Below are positions 1-5,786 of a stretch of DNA of 6,378 nucleotides, one piece after another. This DNA comes from CAZWRK01 sp964635875 (GTDB taxonomy: Bacteria > Pseudomonadota > Gammaproteobacteria > Burkholderiales > Aquaspirillaceae). The first letter of the stretch is position 1. Each line of letters opens with the position of its first letter. Below the pieces are notes generated by a model. That model saw only the letters and a program-made list of their open reading frames with translations, searched no databases and was not told the DNA's origin. The translations under genes were made by a program, and so were the position numbers. Location of the stretch: NCBI GenBank assembly GCA_964635875.1, contig CAZWRK010000189.1, positions 1 through 6,378 on the forward strand. The letters run 5' to 3'.

Positions 1-1029
1 GCTGGAGTTATATCAGTTGAAGGAGTAACAATACCTACAATATCAAGCACAAGTACATTCACAAACAAAACTATTACCTCTTCAACTAATGTTTTAGGTG
101 GTGTTACTATGACACTAGGTTCTGATGCTGATGGTGATATTTATTATCGTTCTAGTGGTGTTTTAACTAGACTAGCAAAAGGAACTTCACTTCAACAATT
201 AAGAATGAATAGTGGAGCAACAGCACCAGAATGGTTCACATCATCAGGTGGTGGTGGTTTTCCTACGCAAGACTTTGCAATCAATAACTCTTCAAGTGAT
301 ATTGGGGATATGACTGCTACATCATCTACAGATGGAAGTGTTATGTTTGTTGCTATAGACCAAAATGGCTCTACTGTAACTATTTATAGATTAGCTAAAG
401 ACTCAGGTACGTCAAACTACAAAATAACACATAGTACTACATTAAACACTGTTTCTTCGTCTGCATTAGGAGGATTAGCATGTGATAGTACATATTTATA
501 TGTTACATGTTTAATTTCTGGTACAGGTGCTGTTAGGAGATACTCTGTAGCTGATTTATCTGGAGTTACTACTATGACAATATCTGGAACAAATAGCTTT
601 GGTAGTGGTAAATCTGTTTGGCTAGAAGGTACAAATTTATACGTCCAATCTTCATCTGGAACATATAGACAATATGCAATATCTGGAACAACACTTACAG
701 ATACTACAACAGTATCATACACTTCTGCTGGTAACCCTATATATGGAGCAATATCTAATGGAACTGATGTTTGGATGACAGATGGTGCTGGTGGTGCTTC
801 TAGTATTACAATAAGAAAATATCCAATAGCAGGAGGTGCAGCAACATCTACAGAAACTTTATTTGTTAGGTCAGATGCTTACTATCAAACCTCAACATCA
901 CATAATACTGGTTTACAATTAGTAATGGGTTCTTCTTCAATACTTGGTATACTATGGGGTTATAGTCTTTCTAACCCAACTACTGCAACTGGAGAAGCGT
1001 TACATATAATGGGTATAACTTTACCTTAG
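1..1029 (+). CDS. Tail-fibre-like structural protein, 5'-truncated by the window edge
   Basis: The frame is open from base 1, so the ATG at 109 is probably an internal methionine and the gene starts outside the window; 343 codons are visible. Residues about 45-62 contain SDADGDIYYRSSGVLTRL, a module common in phage tail-fibre and baseplate proteins, where it typically precedes a binding domain. A short Gly-rich linker follows. The remainder, about residues 95-343, is Ser/Thr/Gly-rich with alternating beta-strand patterns such as YLYVTCL, NLYVQSS and DVWMTDG about 30-45 residues apart. This suggests a beta-propeller or other repetitive beta fold, but I cannot identify the family. No cysteine-rich, catalytic or membrane segment is evident. 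The stop is TAG, one base before the next ATG. A role in host attachment is inferred from the module and the neighbours. Confidence is high that it is coding and moderate for the function. Confidence 0.5.
   Translation, partial: AGVISVEGVTIPTISSTSTFTNKTITSSTNVLGGVTMTLGSDADGDIYYRSSGVLTRLAKGTSLQQLRMNSGATAPEWFTSSGGGGFPTQDFAINNSSSDIGDMTATSSTDGSVMFVAIDQNGSTVTIYRLAKDSGTSNYKITHSTTLNTVSSSALGGLACDSTYLYVTCLISGTGAVRRYSVADLSGVTTMTISGTNSFGSGKSVWLEGTNLYVQSSSGTYRQYAISGTTLTDTTTVSYTSAGNPIYGAISNGTDVWMTDGAGGASSITIRKYPIAGGAATSTETLFVRSDAYYQTSTSHNTGLQLVMGSSSILGILWGYSLSNPTTATGEALHIMGITLP
578..691 (+). repeat. In-phase 15-nt direct repeat inside the first gene
   Basis: CAATATCTGGAACAA occurs exactly at 578-592 and 677-691. 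The offset is 99 nt, or 33 codons, and the frame is the same, giving T-I-S-G-T-N and A-I-S-G-T-T. The repeat fits a duplicated beta hairpin or propeller blade unit in the encoded protein and is probably a by-product of the protein's repetitive structure, not a mobile or regulatory element. Confidence 0.5.
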
Positions 1030-1033
1030 TATG
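1027..1033 (+). promoter_or_regulatory. Stop-start junction TAG-T-ATG between genes 1 and 2
   Basis: The TAG stop of the upstream gene (1027-1029) is separated from the next ATG (1031-1033) by one T. No Shine-Dalgarno-like purine run precedes the ATG, so terminating ribosomes probably restart here. The same layout recurs at 1453-1459 and 1481-1487, which supports it as a deliberate coupling arrangement. Confidence 0.5.
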
Positions 1034-1455
1034 GATACACAAGGTTTACAAGAACAAATAAATGAATTAAAAAATAAACTATCTGAAAAAGATAATTTAT
1101 TAAATGAACTTAAAAAAGATTTTGAAGTTTTTAAACAAAACTTTGAAGCACATAAACACACCAATAACGATGGAACAAAAAAAGTTACAAATGGTATTGA
1201 TACAATTCCAGGGGAAGTTGTGTCTTTTGGTATTGGTTCTGCTGTATCTATGACAGCAAATCCAAGTTCTTCTACAGAAGAAAATAGNNNNNNNNNNNNN
1301 NNNNNNNNNNNNNNNNNNNNNNNNNNNNNNNNNNNNNNNNNNNNNNNNNNNNNNNNNNNNNNNNNNNNNNNNNNNNNNNNNNNNNNNTATACATGGACTC
1401 AGCTGGAGACCTTTACTGGAGAAATAAATCAGGAACATCAACTAAATTAAATTAA
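1031..1455 (+). CDS. Short coiled-coil tail-fibre/attachment protein, interrupted by an assembly gap
   Basis: Residues 1-43 form a charged heptad-like helix (EQINELKNKLSEKDNLLNEL and onward), a likely trimeric coiled coil. HKHTNNDGTKKV follows; His-x-His/Asp-Gly segments of this kind are common after coiled coils in phage fibre and baseplate proteins. Sequence is then lost in 100 Ns. Reading straight through the Ns gives a short unconvincing tail ending at 1450. The alternative frame gives DSAGDLYWRNKSGTSTKL and a stop at 1453-1455. That matches the GDIYYR module of the upstream gene and leaves the same stop-T-ATG junction seen elsewhere, so I prefer it. The real gap length is then not 100 nt modulo 3, and the true protein length is unknown. 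A role as a small fibre or fibre-anchoring subunit is inferred. Confidence 0.5.
1288..1387. other. Assembly gap (100 Ns)
   Basis: Exactly 100 Ns, the usual placeholder for a scaffold gap of unknown size. It lies inside the second gene, between its coiled-coil start and its C-terminal module. The missing piece could be shorter or much longer than 100 nt, and no reading frame can be carried through it. Confidence 0.5.
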
Positions 1456-1459
1456 TATG
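1453..1459 (+). promoter_or_regulatory. Stop-start junction TAA-T-ATG between gene 2 and the mini-ORF
   Basis: The inferred TAA stop of gene 2 (1453-1455), one T, then ATG at 1457. The surrounding 9-mer TTAATATGA (1452-1460) is repeated exactly at 1480-1488, around the next start. No Shine-Dalgarno sequence precedes it. Confidence 0.5.
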
Positions 1460-1483
1460 AATCCACACACAGCAACAGCTTAA
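1457..1483 (+). CDS. Eight-codon mini-ORF bridging genes 2 and 3
   Basis: ATG at 1457 opens an 8-residue frame, MNPHTATA, ending in TAA at 1481-1483, one base before the ATG of the propeller gene. Both ends have the TAA-T-ATG layout. A ribosome leaving gene 2 could restart here, stop, and restart on the next gene, so the peptide may serve only to carry ribosomes across the space. No family can be assigned to so short a peptide, and it may be chance. The repeated TTAATATGA at its two boundaries could reflect a small local duplication. Confidence that it is translated is low. Confidence 0.5.
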   Translation: MNPHTATA

Positions 1484-1487
1484 TATG
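1481..1487 (+). promoter_or_regulatory. Stop-start junction TAA-T-ATG before the propeller gene
   Basis: TAA (1481-1483) of the mini-ORF, one T, then ATG at 1485. The preceding bases, CAACAGCT, have no Shine-Dalgarno character, and no promoter-like -10 element lies at the spacing used by the two downstream genes. Start by coupling to upstream translation is therefore the likeliest mechanism. Confidence 0.5.
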
Positions 1488-3179
1488 ATACAAAAAACTA
1501 CAATTGACATGTCTGGTAGAGGAGGTCTATCAAACAAATGGTTTGGAGATATAAATAAACATGGTTATACTGATTACACAGAAACAGGTAACCCTAATTT
1601 AAGGTACCTTGCTAAAGATAATGAAATTGTAAATGGATTACATAATCCTGTAATTAAATATGGATATAGCTCTCCTGTGTCAGATACATTCTTATCTCCA
1701 ACTATAAGTGGTACAGCTGTTGCTAAAACAGCTTCTGTTAATTTGGTTGACCCAATAAATCACTTTATATTCTTTTGTCATAATAACTCACATATATATC
1801 TAGCTGAAGAATATTATAAATCCACAGTAACAGATATTATAACTGTTAGTTCAGCGTTACAAGCCTTAGTAACATTTACTGATGCATGTCTTTACCAATT
1901 AAATGGTGGTTCTAAATTATACTTTGCATGGAATGGTGTTTCTAATGGGTATATTAGTACATATGATATTGGAGACCCTACAGGTGCATCTTGGAACGAA
2001 AACTGGTCACAGGCAGATGTAACAAACCCAATGGTTTTTGGTGTTAGAACAAAACTAATTCCAAGTGGTGACGGATTTATGTATATCCTAGACGGAAACA
2101 AGGTTCACAGATTGGATGGCTCTACTATAGGTGGTACACAAGGTACATTATATCAAAGTGTTTTACAAGGAGAAGGGGGTAGTATAATTACTATGGGAGC
2201 AGAGTATAGAAATAAATTATATTTAGTTGTTAATAGAACAAATACACTTGATAACTATAACTCTGGATATTACTACAGAAATTCTAGCTCACCTACTGGT
2301 TTGCTTGGTATATATGTATGGAATAAACAGTCTACATTTTACAACTCAAGTGATTTTATTCAAATACCAGGTGGTTTTGATGTTCGTGCTATATGGGTTT
2401 CACCTGTTGGTGATTTAAGAATAATGGTTGTAGATTCACAAGGAGAAGCTTCTATTCGTATATTTGATGGTACTACGTTTAAAATAGATAAAAAAATTCC
2501 ACATGGAGCGTTACCACAAACTACAAAATCAATCATGGTTCATGGTTCATTTACATACTGGTTGGGTAACGATGGTTACATATATGGTTATGGTTCTGAT
2601 ATACCTGGTGAAAAAGAGTTTCTGTTTATAATAGGAGACTTAGATATTGGTGGTACAAATAATATGGTTGGTGGTAGTTTAGTTTGTGTGTCAACACCTG
2701 GAGGTGATGCTTCACCTAGTGGTTACAAACCTACAGATGTTTTTTGGTTAACATACTCAACTGATGGAACAGATGGATATATAAAGACGTTTTACCCATA
2801 TGCAAACAACACAATTGCTACAAGTAATAATATTGAAAAAAATGAAGGTAATATATTTTACCCTGTTAAAATACTTCCATCATTATCAACTGTTAAGCAT
2901 ATTAATATAATAATGGAAAGAGTTGAAGGATTATCATCACCAACAACATCAGAAGCAACTATAAAGTTTTACTTCAATCAATCAACTACTCCATCTTTTT
3001 CAAAAACAATAACCCGTGCAGATATAAGTAAAGGTTATATAAGTATAGAGATAAATAAACCATTTGTTAACTCGATACAATTAGAAGTCGAACATATTCC
3101 TGGAACAAATATTGGAGTAGCTGACTTTGCACCAGCTTATGCTGAACTTGTATATGACACAACATCTACCCTTAAATAA
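1485..3179 (+). CDS. Beta-propeller-like phage virion protein (possible tail hub or nozzle)
   Basis: A 564-residue protein rich in Gly, Ser, Thr and aromatic residues, without signal peptide or membrane segment. The opening, MIQKTTIDMSGRGGLSNKWF, resembles a recurrent type of uncultured-phage structural protein that begins near 'DFSGGL' and continues with alternating beta-strands. I recognise this from general familiarity, not from a search. Strand-rich repeats run from about residue 85 to 435, for example HFIFFCHNNSHIYLAEE, GFMYILDGNKVHRLDG, KLYLVVN, LRIMVVDSQGEASIRIFDG and FTYWLGNDGYIYGYG, as in propeller blades. Residues about 456-560 look like a separate beta-sandwich. The ATG at 1485 is preferred over the in-frame ATG at 1509 because it keeps the conserved-looking start and the 1-nt stop-start junction. 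A nozzle-like or hub role is inferred from its position next to an adaptor-like gene; a receptor-binding role is also possible. Confidence 0.5.
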   Translation: MIQKTTIDMSGRGGLSNKWFGDINKHGYTDYTETGNPNLRYLAKDNEIVNGLHNPVIKYGYSSPVSDTFLSPTISGTAVAKTASVNLVDPINHFIFFCHNNSHIYLAEEYYKSTVTDIITVSSALQALVTFTDACLYQLNGGSKLYFAWNGVSNGYISTYDIGDPTGASWNENWSQADVTNPMVFGVRTKLIPSGDGFMYILDGNKVHRLDGSTIGGTQGTLYQSVLQGEGGSIITMGAEYRNKLYLVVNRTNTLDNYNSGYYYRNSSSPTGLLGIYVWNKQSTFYNSSDFIQIPGGFDVRAIWVSPVGDLRIMVVDSQGEASIRIFDGTTFKIDKKIPHGALPQTTKSIMVHGSFTYWLGNDGYIYGYGSDIPGEKEFLFIIGDLDIGGTNNMVGGSLVCVSTPGGDASPSGYKPTDVFWLTYSTDGTDGYIKTFYPYANNTIATSNNIEKNEGNIFYPVKILPSLSTVKHINIIMERVEGLSSPTTSEATIKFYFNQSTTPSFSKTITRADISKGYISIEINKPFVNSIQLEVEHIPGTNIGVADFAPAYAELVYDTTSTLK

Positions 3180-3180
3180 G

Positions 3181-3209
3181 TTGACTTTATTAGTAAATCA
3201 TGTTATAAT
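3181..3209 (+). promoter_or_regulatory. Extended -10 promoter driving a leaderless mRNA for the adaptor-like gene
   Basis: The -35 box TTGACT (3181-3186), a 17-nt spacer and the -10 box TATAAT (3204-3209), with an extended -10 TGT at 3201-3203, closely match the housekeeping sigma-70/sigma-A consensus. It starts 2 nt after the upstream stop, and its -10 ends 10 nt before the ATG at 3220. Transcription normally begins 6-9 nt after the -10, so the mRNA should have no leader or one of only a few bases. No ribosome binding site fits in the space. Confidence 0.5.
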
Positions 3210-3219
3210 ATAAAAACTA

Positions 3220-4449
3220 ATGTCTATAACTATTGCATCAATAATAACACCATATAACTCATACATAGGAGATGATTCTAATGATAGGGTTACAGCCGCA
3301 GAAAGACTTCAGTATATAACTGAAGCTACTATTTGGCTTCAAACACAACTAGATAATGACCATTCTATTCGAACTTATAGTGTAAGTTATCTCGATACTA
3401 TAAATTATTACAAAATAAACTCAGCTATAAGCGATGTATTAGAAAGCAATGCACTTAGAAGAGCAACTACTGAGTCAGATATAGATTTAACAAGAAAAGA
3501 TTCAAGACAAATTGCTATTGATATATCAACAAACTCACCAGAAAGTTCTTACTCTTTAGAAAGAAGGGATGGTAATCTATATTTAGTTATTAACCATGAT
3601 TCTAAATACCCGGCATTACAAGTTACAAGTTTCGATTCATTAACAAGTGTTGGTGGAACATGGGCTGCTGACACTACAAATTCTGATGCAACCAATGTGT
3701 CAATCGATGAAGTTGATGGAAGTAATGGAACTGTTGGTTGTTTATCTTTTGATGTAGATGTTTCTCAATCTGGAAACAATAGAGCTACTATATACAATGA
3801 CGACTTAAATGACGAAGACTTATCTAATGAAAAAGACCTTACATCTTGGTTATTAGACGTTAAGTTTCCAGATGTAACTTATATAAGTTCTGTAACATTT
3901 TATTGGGGTTCAAGTTCATCTAATTACTATTCTGTTACACAGACAACAAATTACGATGGTAGTTCGTTTTCAGCAAACTTTAATAATACTATTAAATTTA
4001 ATTGGTTAAATGCAACTGTTACTGGAACACCTGATGATACAGCAATAAACTATATAAGAATAGATATAAACTACTCTGCTTCACAAGCTGATGCAACTTC
4101 ATTTAAATTAGATAATCTCAGACTTGTTAGACCAGAAGTTATGACACTTCATTATTCATCTTGGAATGTTGGAACAAATAGTTCAGGTACACAACTAAAG
4201 GTTTTTACTGCTACAACAGATATTCCATACTTCTCGGGACAGTACGACCAATACTTATATGCTGTTGCACATAAAGCTGCATCACTAACATTTAAAGCAT
4301 TGAGATTAAAAAATGAAGCAGATGAAGAAGAAAAAGAAGCATTAAAAGAAATGAATCTAGTTAGAAAAATTATACCTAAATCAAGACCAGCAGAATTAAA
4401 GAATTTCAAGGTACGTGGAATAAGATTCTCTCATGGCGGAAGAAGGTAA
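3220..4449 (+). CDS. Adaptor-like phage structural protein with an inserted beta-sandwich domain
   Basis: A 409-residue protein in three parts. Residues 1-132 are helical then beta-rich (AAERLQYITEATIWLQTQLD, later LERRDGNLYLVIN), in the style of phage head-tail adaptor or tail-completion proteins. Residues about 133-303 form an apparent jelly-roll, beginning LQVTSFDSL and ending SFKLDNLRLV; that last pattern is typical of galactose-binding-like and carbohydrate-binding modules. Residues 304-409 return to the first style with DIPYFSGQYDQYLYAVAHKA, followed by an Ala/Glu/Lys-rich helix (LKNEADEEEKEALKEMN) and a basic tail. I infer a beta-sandwich inserted into an adaptor-like core, possibly exposed on the tail for glycan or protein contact. 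The start is fixed by the promoter immediately upstream. The adaptor assignment is from general character only; a baseplate or other tail protein is possible. Confidence 0.5.
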   Translation: MSITIASIITPYNSYIGDDSNDRVTAAERLQYITEATIWLQTQLDNDHSIRTYSVSYLDTINYYKINSAISDVLESNALRRATTESDIDLTRKDSRQIAIDISTNSPESSYSLERRDGNLYLVINHDSKYPALQVTSFDSLTSVGGTWAADTTNSDATNVSIDEVDGSNGTVGCLSFDVDVSQSGNNRATIYNDDLNDEDLSNEKDLTSWLLDVKFPDVTYISSVTFYWGSSSSNYYSVTQTTNYDGSSFSANFNNTIKFNWLNATVTGTPDDTAINYIRIDINYSASQADATSFKLDNLRLVRPEVMTLHYSSWNVGTNSSGTQLKVFTATTDIPYFSGQYDQYLYAVAHKAASLTFKALRLKNEADEEEKEALKEMNLVRKIIPKSRPAELKNFKVRGIRFSHGGRR

Positions 4450-4452
4450 ATA

Positions 4453-4481
4453 TTGACAAAGTAATACATTTATGGTATAAT
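4453..4481 (+). promoter_or_regulatory. Extended -10 promoter driving a leaderless mRNA for the helical-protein gene
   Basis: TTGACA (4453-4458, perfect -35), a 17-nt spacer and TATAAT (4476-4481, perfect -10), with an extended -10 TGG at 4473-4475. The -10 ends exactly 10 nt before the ATG at 4492, as at the 3181 promoter. Aligned without gaps from the -35 to the ATG, the two sites agree at 28 of 42 positions, including a shared TATAATATAAAAA. No Shine-Dalgarno sequence lies between promoter and start, so a leaderless or near-leaderless transcript is predicted. Confidence 0.5.
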
Positions 4482-4491
4482 ATAAAAATAT

Positions 4492-5745
4492 ATGGCAACT
4501 AAGGAGGAAGCAATAGCAAATATAAATTCAGTTAAAACTACATCAGCAGCAGAGAAAGCTGCTGCTATTAAAGCATTAGATAGTTTTTACCCAACAAATA
4601 ATAACACAAATACCAATAACACTAATACTAATAACACCAATACAAGTAATTCATCATCAAATACATCTTCTAATTTTCTTTCATCAATACAGAATAAACT
4701 ACTTGAACAATCAGGTGTAATATCTTCAACTAATTCTAATCTTGAACAAAGGTTAAATGATGCCATATCAGGTGTTAAAGAGTCTGCTACTAAATCTAAT
4801 CAAGTTATTGAATCACAATTCGGAAGAGAATTGGGTTATCAATTAGATAAATCAAACACAGATATGTTGAATGGTAGAGCTGCTGGTTCTGGTGGTTTAA
4901 TGAACATATCTGCTCTACGTGAACTTACAAGCACAACAGATAAGAGTATTAAAGATTTAGAACAAAGAAAACAAGAACTTATTCTTCAAAACGATTCTGC
5001 GGCTGCTGCAAAAATTGCTGATTTACAATTTAAAGCGTTAGAATTTCAACAAACAGCACAACAACAAGTGTTTACAAACTTACTTGGTATGGCTGATTTT
5101 GGGTTTAAACAATCAGCTAATGAACTTGCTAAAAGTAATCAAGTATTCCAACAAAACCAAGCTATGTCAAGCATCGCTTTAAAATATGGAATAACATTAA
5201 ATCCGGGTGATACTATTGAATCGGTAACAACAAGAGCAATGCCTTTTGCTTCTAAAGAAGAAGCTTTGCAATTAGCAAAACTACAATCAGAAATAAATAA
5301 AAACAATGCAGAGGTTACAAAAACACTAAGAGAAGGTATTAGTTATGTAAATGACTCTAATTTAGATACAGTTGCACAAGCTGCTGCTATTAATCCTGCT
5401 GTGTTAAGTACAATTAAAAATCCTTCTGATTTAGGTAAGGTTGTTGTTAAGATGAATGAAATTCAAAAAGCAAATGCTATAAGTCAGATTGAGTATAATA
5501 TAAAATCTGGTGTATATAAAACAAAAGAACAAGCACTGAGTGATATACAAACATCTGCTTCTAACGGTACATTAAATCCATCTTATATACCAGATGCAGT
5601 TGATTACGTTAATACTAACTTTGCAACTAAACCAAAAGATGAACAACCAAGTAATTTTGATTTAATAACAGCAAAAATATTTGGACAAAAATATCCATCT
5701 GGATGGTACCAAACACCGGATGGTAAATGGAAAAAAATTAAATAA
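4492..5745 (+). CDS. Gln/Ala-rich helical virion protein, possible internal or ejected protein
   Basis: A 417-residue protein I cannot place in a named family. Residues 4-32 form a short helical domain (EEAIANINSVK...EKAAAIKALD). Residues 35-60 are an Asn/Thr/Ser linker with a 5-residue repeat. Residues 61-285 are predicted long amphipathic helix rich in Gln, Ala and Lys (for example KALEFQQTAQQQVFTNLLGM and ANELAKSNQVFQQNQAM), interrupted by a flexible GRAAGSGGLMN stretch near 128-138. Residues 286-380 hold smaller helices, and the C-terminus is GWYQTPDGKWKKIK. No signal peptide or clear membrane segment is present. Helical, Gln-rich proteins next to tail genes are often internal, ejection or scaffold-type virion proteins, but that is inference. 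The start is supported by the promoter 10 nt upstream, with no other plausible start nearby. Codons 3-5 contain a full TAAGGAGG that cannot serve this ATG. Confidence 0.5.
   Translation: MATKEEAIANINSVKTTSAAEKAAAIKALDSFYPTNNNTNTNNTNTNNTNTSNSSSNTSSNFLSSIQNKLLEQSGVISSTNSNLEQRLNDAISGVKESATKSNQVIESQFGRELGYQLDKSNTDMLNGRAAGSGGLMNISALRELTSTTDKSIKDLEQRKQELILQNDSAAAAKIADLQFKALEFQQTAQQQVFTNLLGMADFGFKQSANELAKSNQVFQQNQAMSSIALKYGITLNPGDTIESVTTRAMPFASKEEALQLAKLQSEINKNNAEVTKTLREGISYVNDSNLDTVAQAAAINPAVLSTIKNPSDLGKVVVKMNEIQKANAISQIEYNIKSGVYKTKEQALSDIQTSASNGTLNPSYIPDAVDYVNTNFATKPKDEQPSNFDLITAKIFGQKYPSGWYQTPDGKWKKIK
4603..4647 (+). repeat. 15-nt tandem repeat encoding an Asn-Thr linker
   Basis: Three imperfect 15-nt units encode NTNTN, NTNTN and NTNTS (residues 38-52 of the helical protein). 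Units differ mainly at third codon positions, so the protein pattern appears better kept than the DNA. It probably forms a flexible, length-variable linker between the N-terminal helical domain and the long helical region. Confidence 0.5.
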
Positions 5746-5752
5746 ATTATTA

Positions 5753-5786
5753 GTAATTAAAAGCAAGGGTTAATCCCCGTAATTAC
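5753..5786 (+). promoter_or_regulatory. Nested inverted repeat directly before the last gene
   Basis: GTAATTA (5753-5759) pairs with TAATTAC (5780-5786), enclosing a small GGG-TTAAT-CCC hairpin (5767-5777). The right arm sits in an 8-bp palindrome, GTAATTAC (5779-5786), and ends at the base before the ATG. There is no promoter match here as at the two preceding genes, and the only Shine-Dalgarno-like bases (AAGGG, 5765-5769) are 17 nt from the ATG and largely inside the inner stem. It could be an RNA structure controlling initiation, a processing site or an operator. It lacks the long GC stem and T-run of a terminator. Confidence 0.5.

Noticed and set aside
109..111. ATG at 109 as the start of the first gene
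   Set aside because: The frame is open to base 1, and the upstream codons encode a Thr/Ser-rich sequence of the same style, so this is an internal methionine of a truncated gene.
417..722. Minus-strand open frames under the large genes (also 1892-2101, 4152-4409, 5810-6022) and the plus-strand frame 2227-2418
   Set aside because: They lie wholly within well-supported genes in other frames and have no family resemblance or start signals. The minus-strand frame across 1100-1441 runs through the Ns.
990..1019. Possible weak promoter TGGAGA-N18-TATAAC before gene 2
   Set aside because: The -10 lies 11 nt from the ATG, tantalisingly like the two strong promoters, but the -35 matches at only 4 of 6 bases, the spacer is 18 nt and there is no extended -10. 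A nearby TATAAT (1005-1010) has no -35 at all.
1027..1065. TAG at 1027 read through as an amino acid (recoded phage genetic code)
   Set aside because: Read-through would add only 11 residues before a TGA at 1063-1065, overlapping the start of gene 2, and no in-frame TAG or TGA interrupts the other large genes. The ordinary code explains everything.
1504..1533. TTGACA inside the start of the propeller gene
   Set aside because: The best -10 at usable spacing is TATCAA, and the nearest ATG downstream (1538) is out of frame.
3180..3219. Transcription terminators in the intergenic spaces at 3180-3219 and 4450-4491
   Set aside because: Neither has a GC stem followed by a T-run; both spaces are taken up by promoters.
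5494..5505. TATAATATAAAA inside the helical-protein gene, like the promoter -10 block
   Set aside because: There is no TTGAC-like element 17 nt upstream, no TGn extension and no gene start nearby; it encodes ordinary residues.
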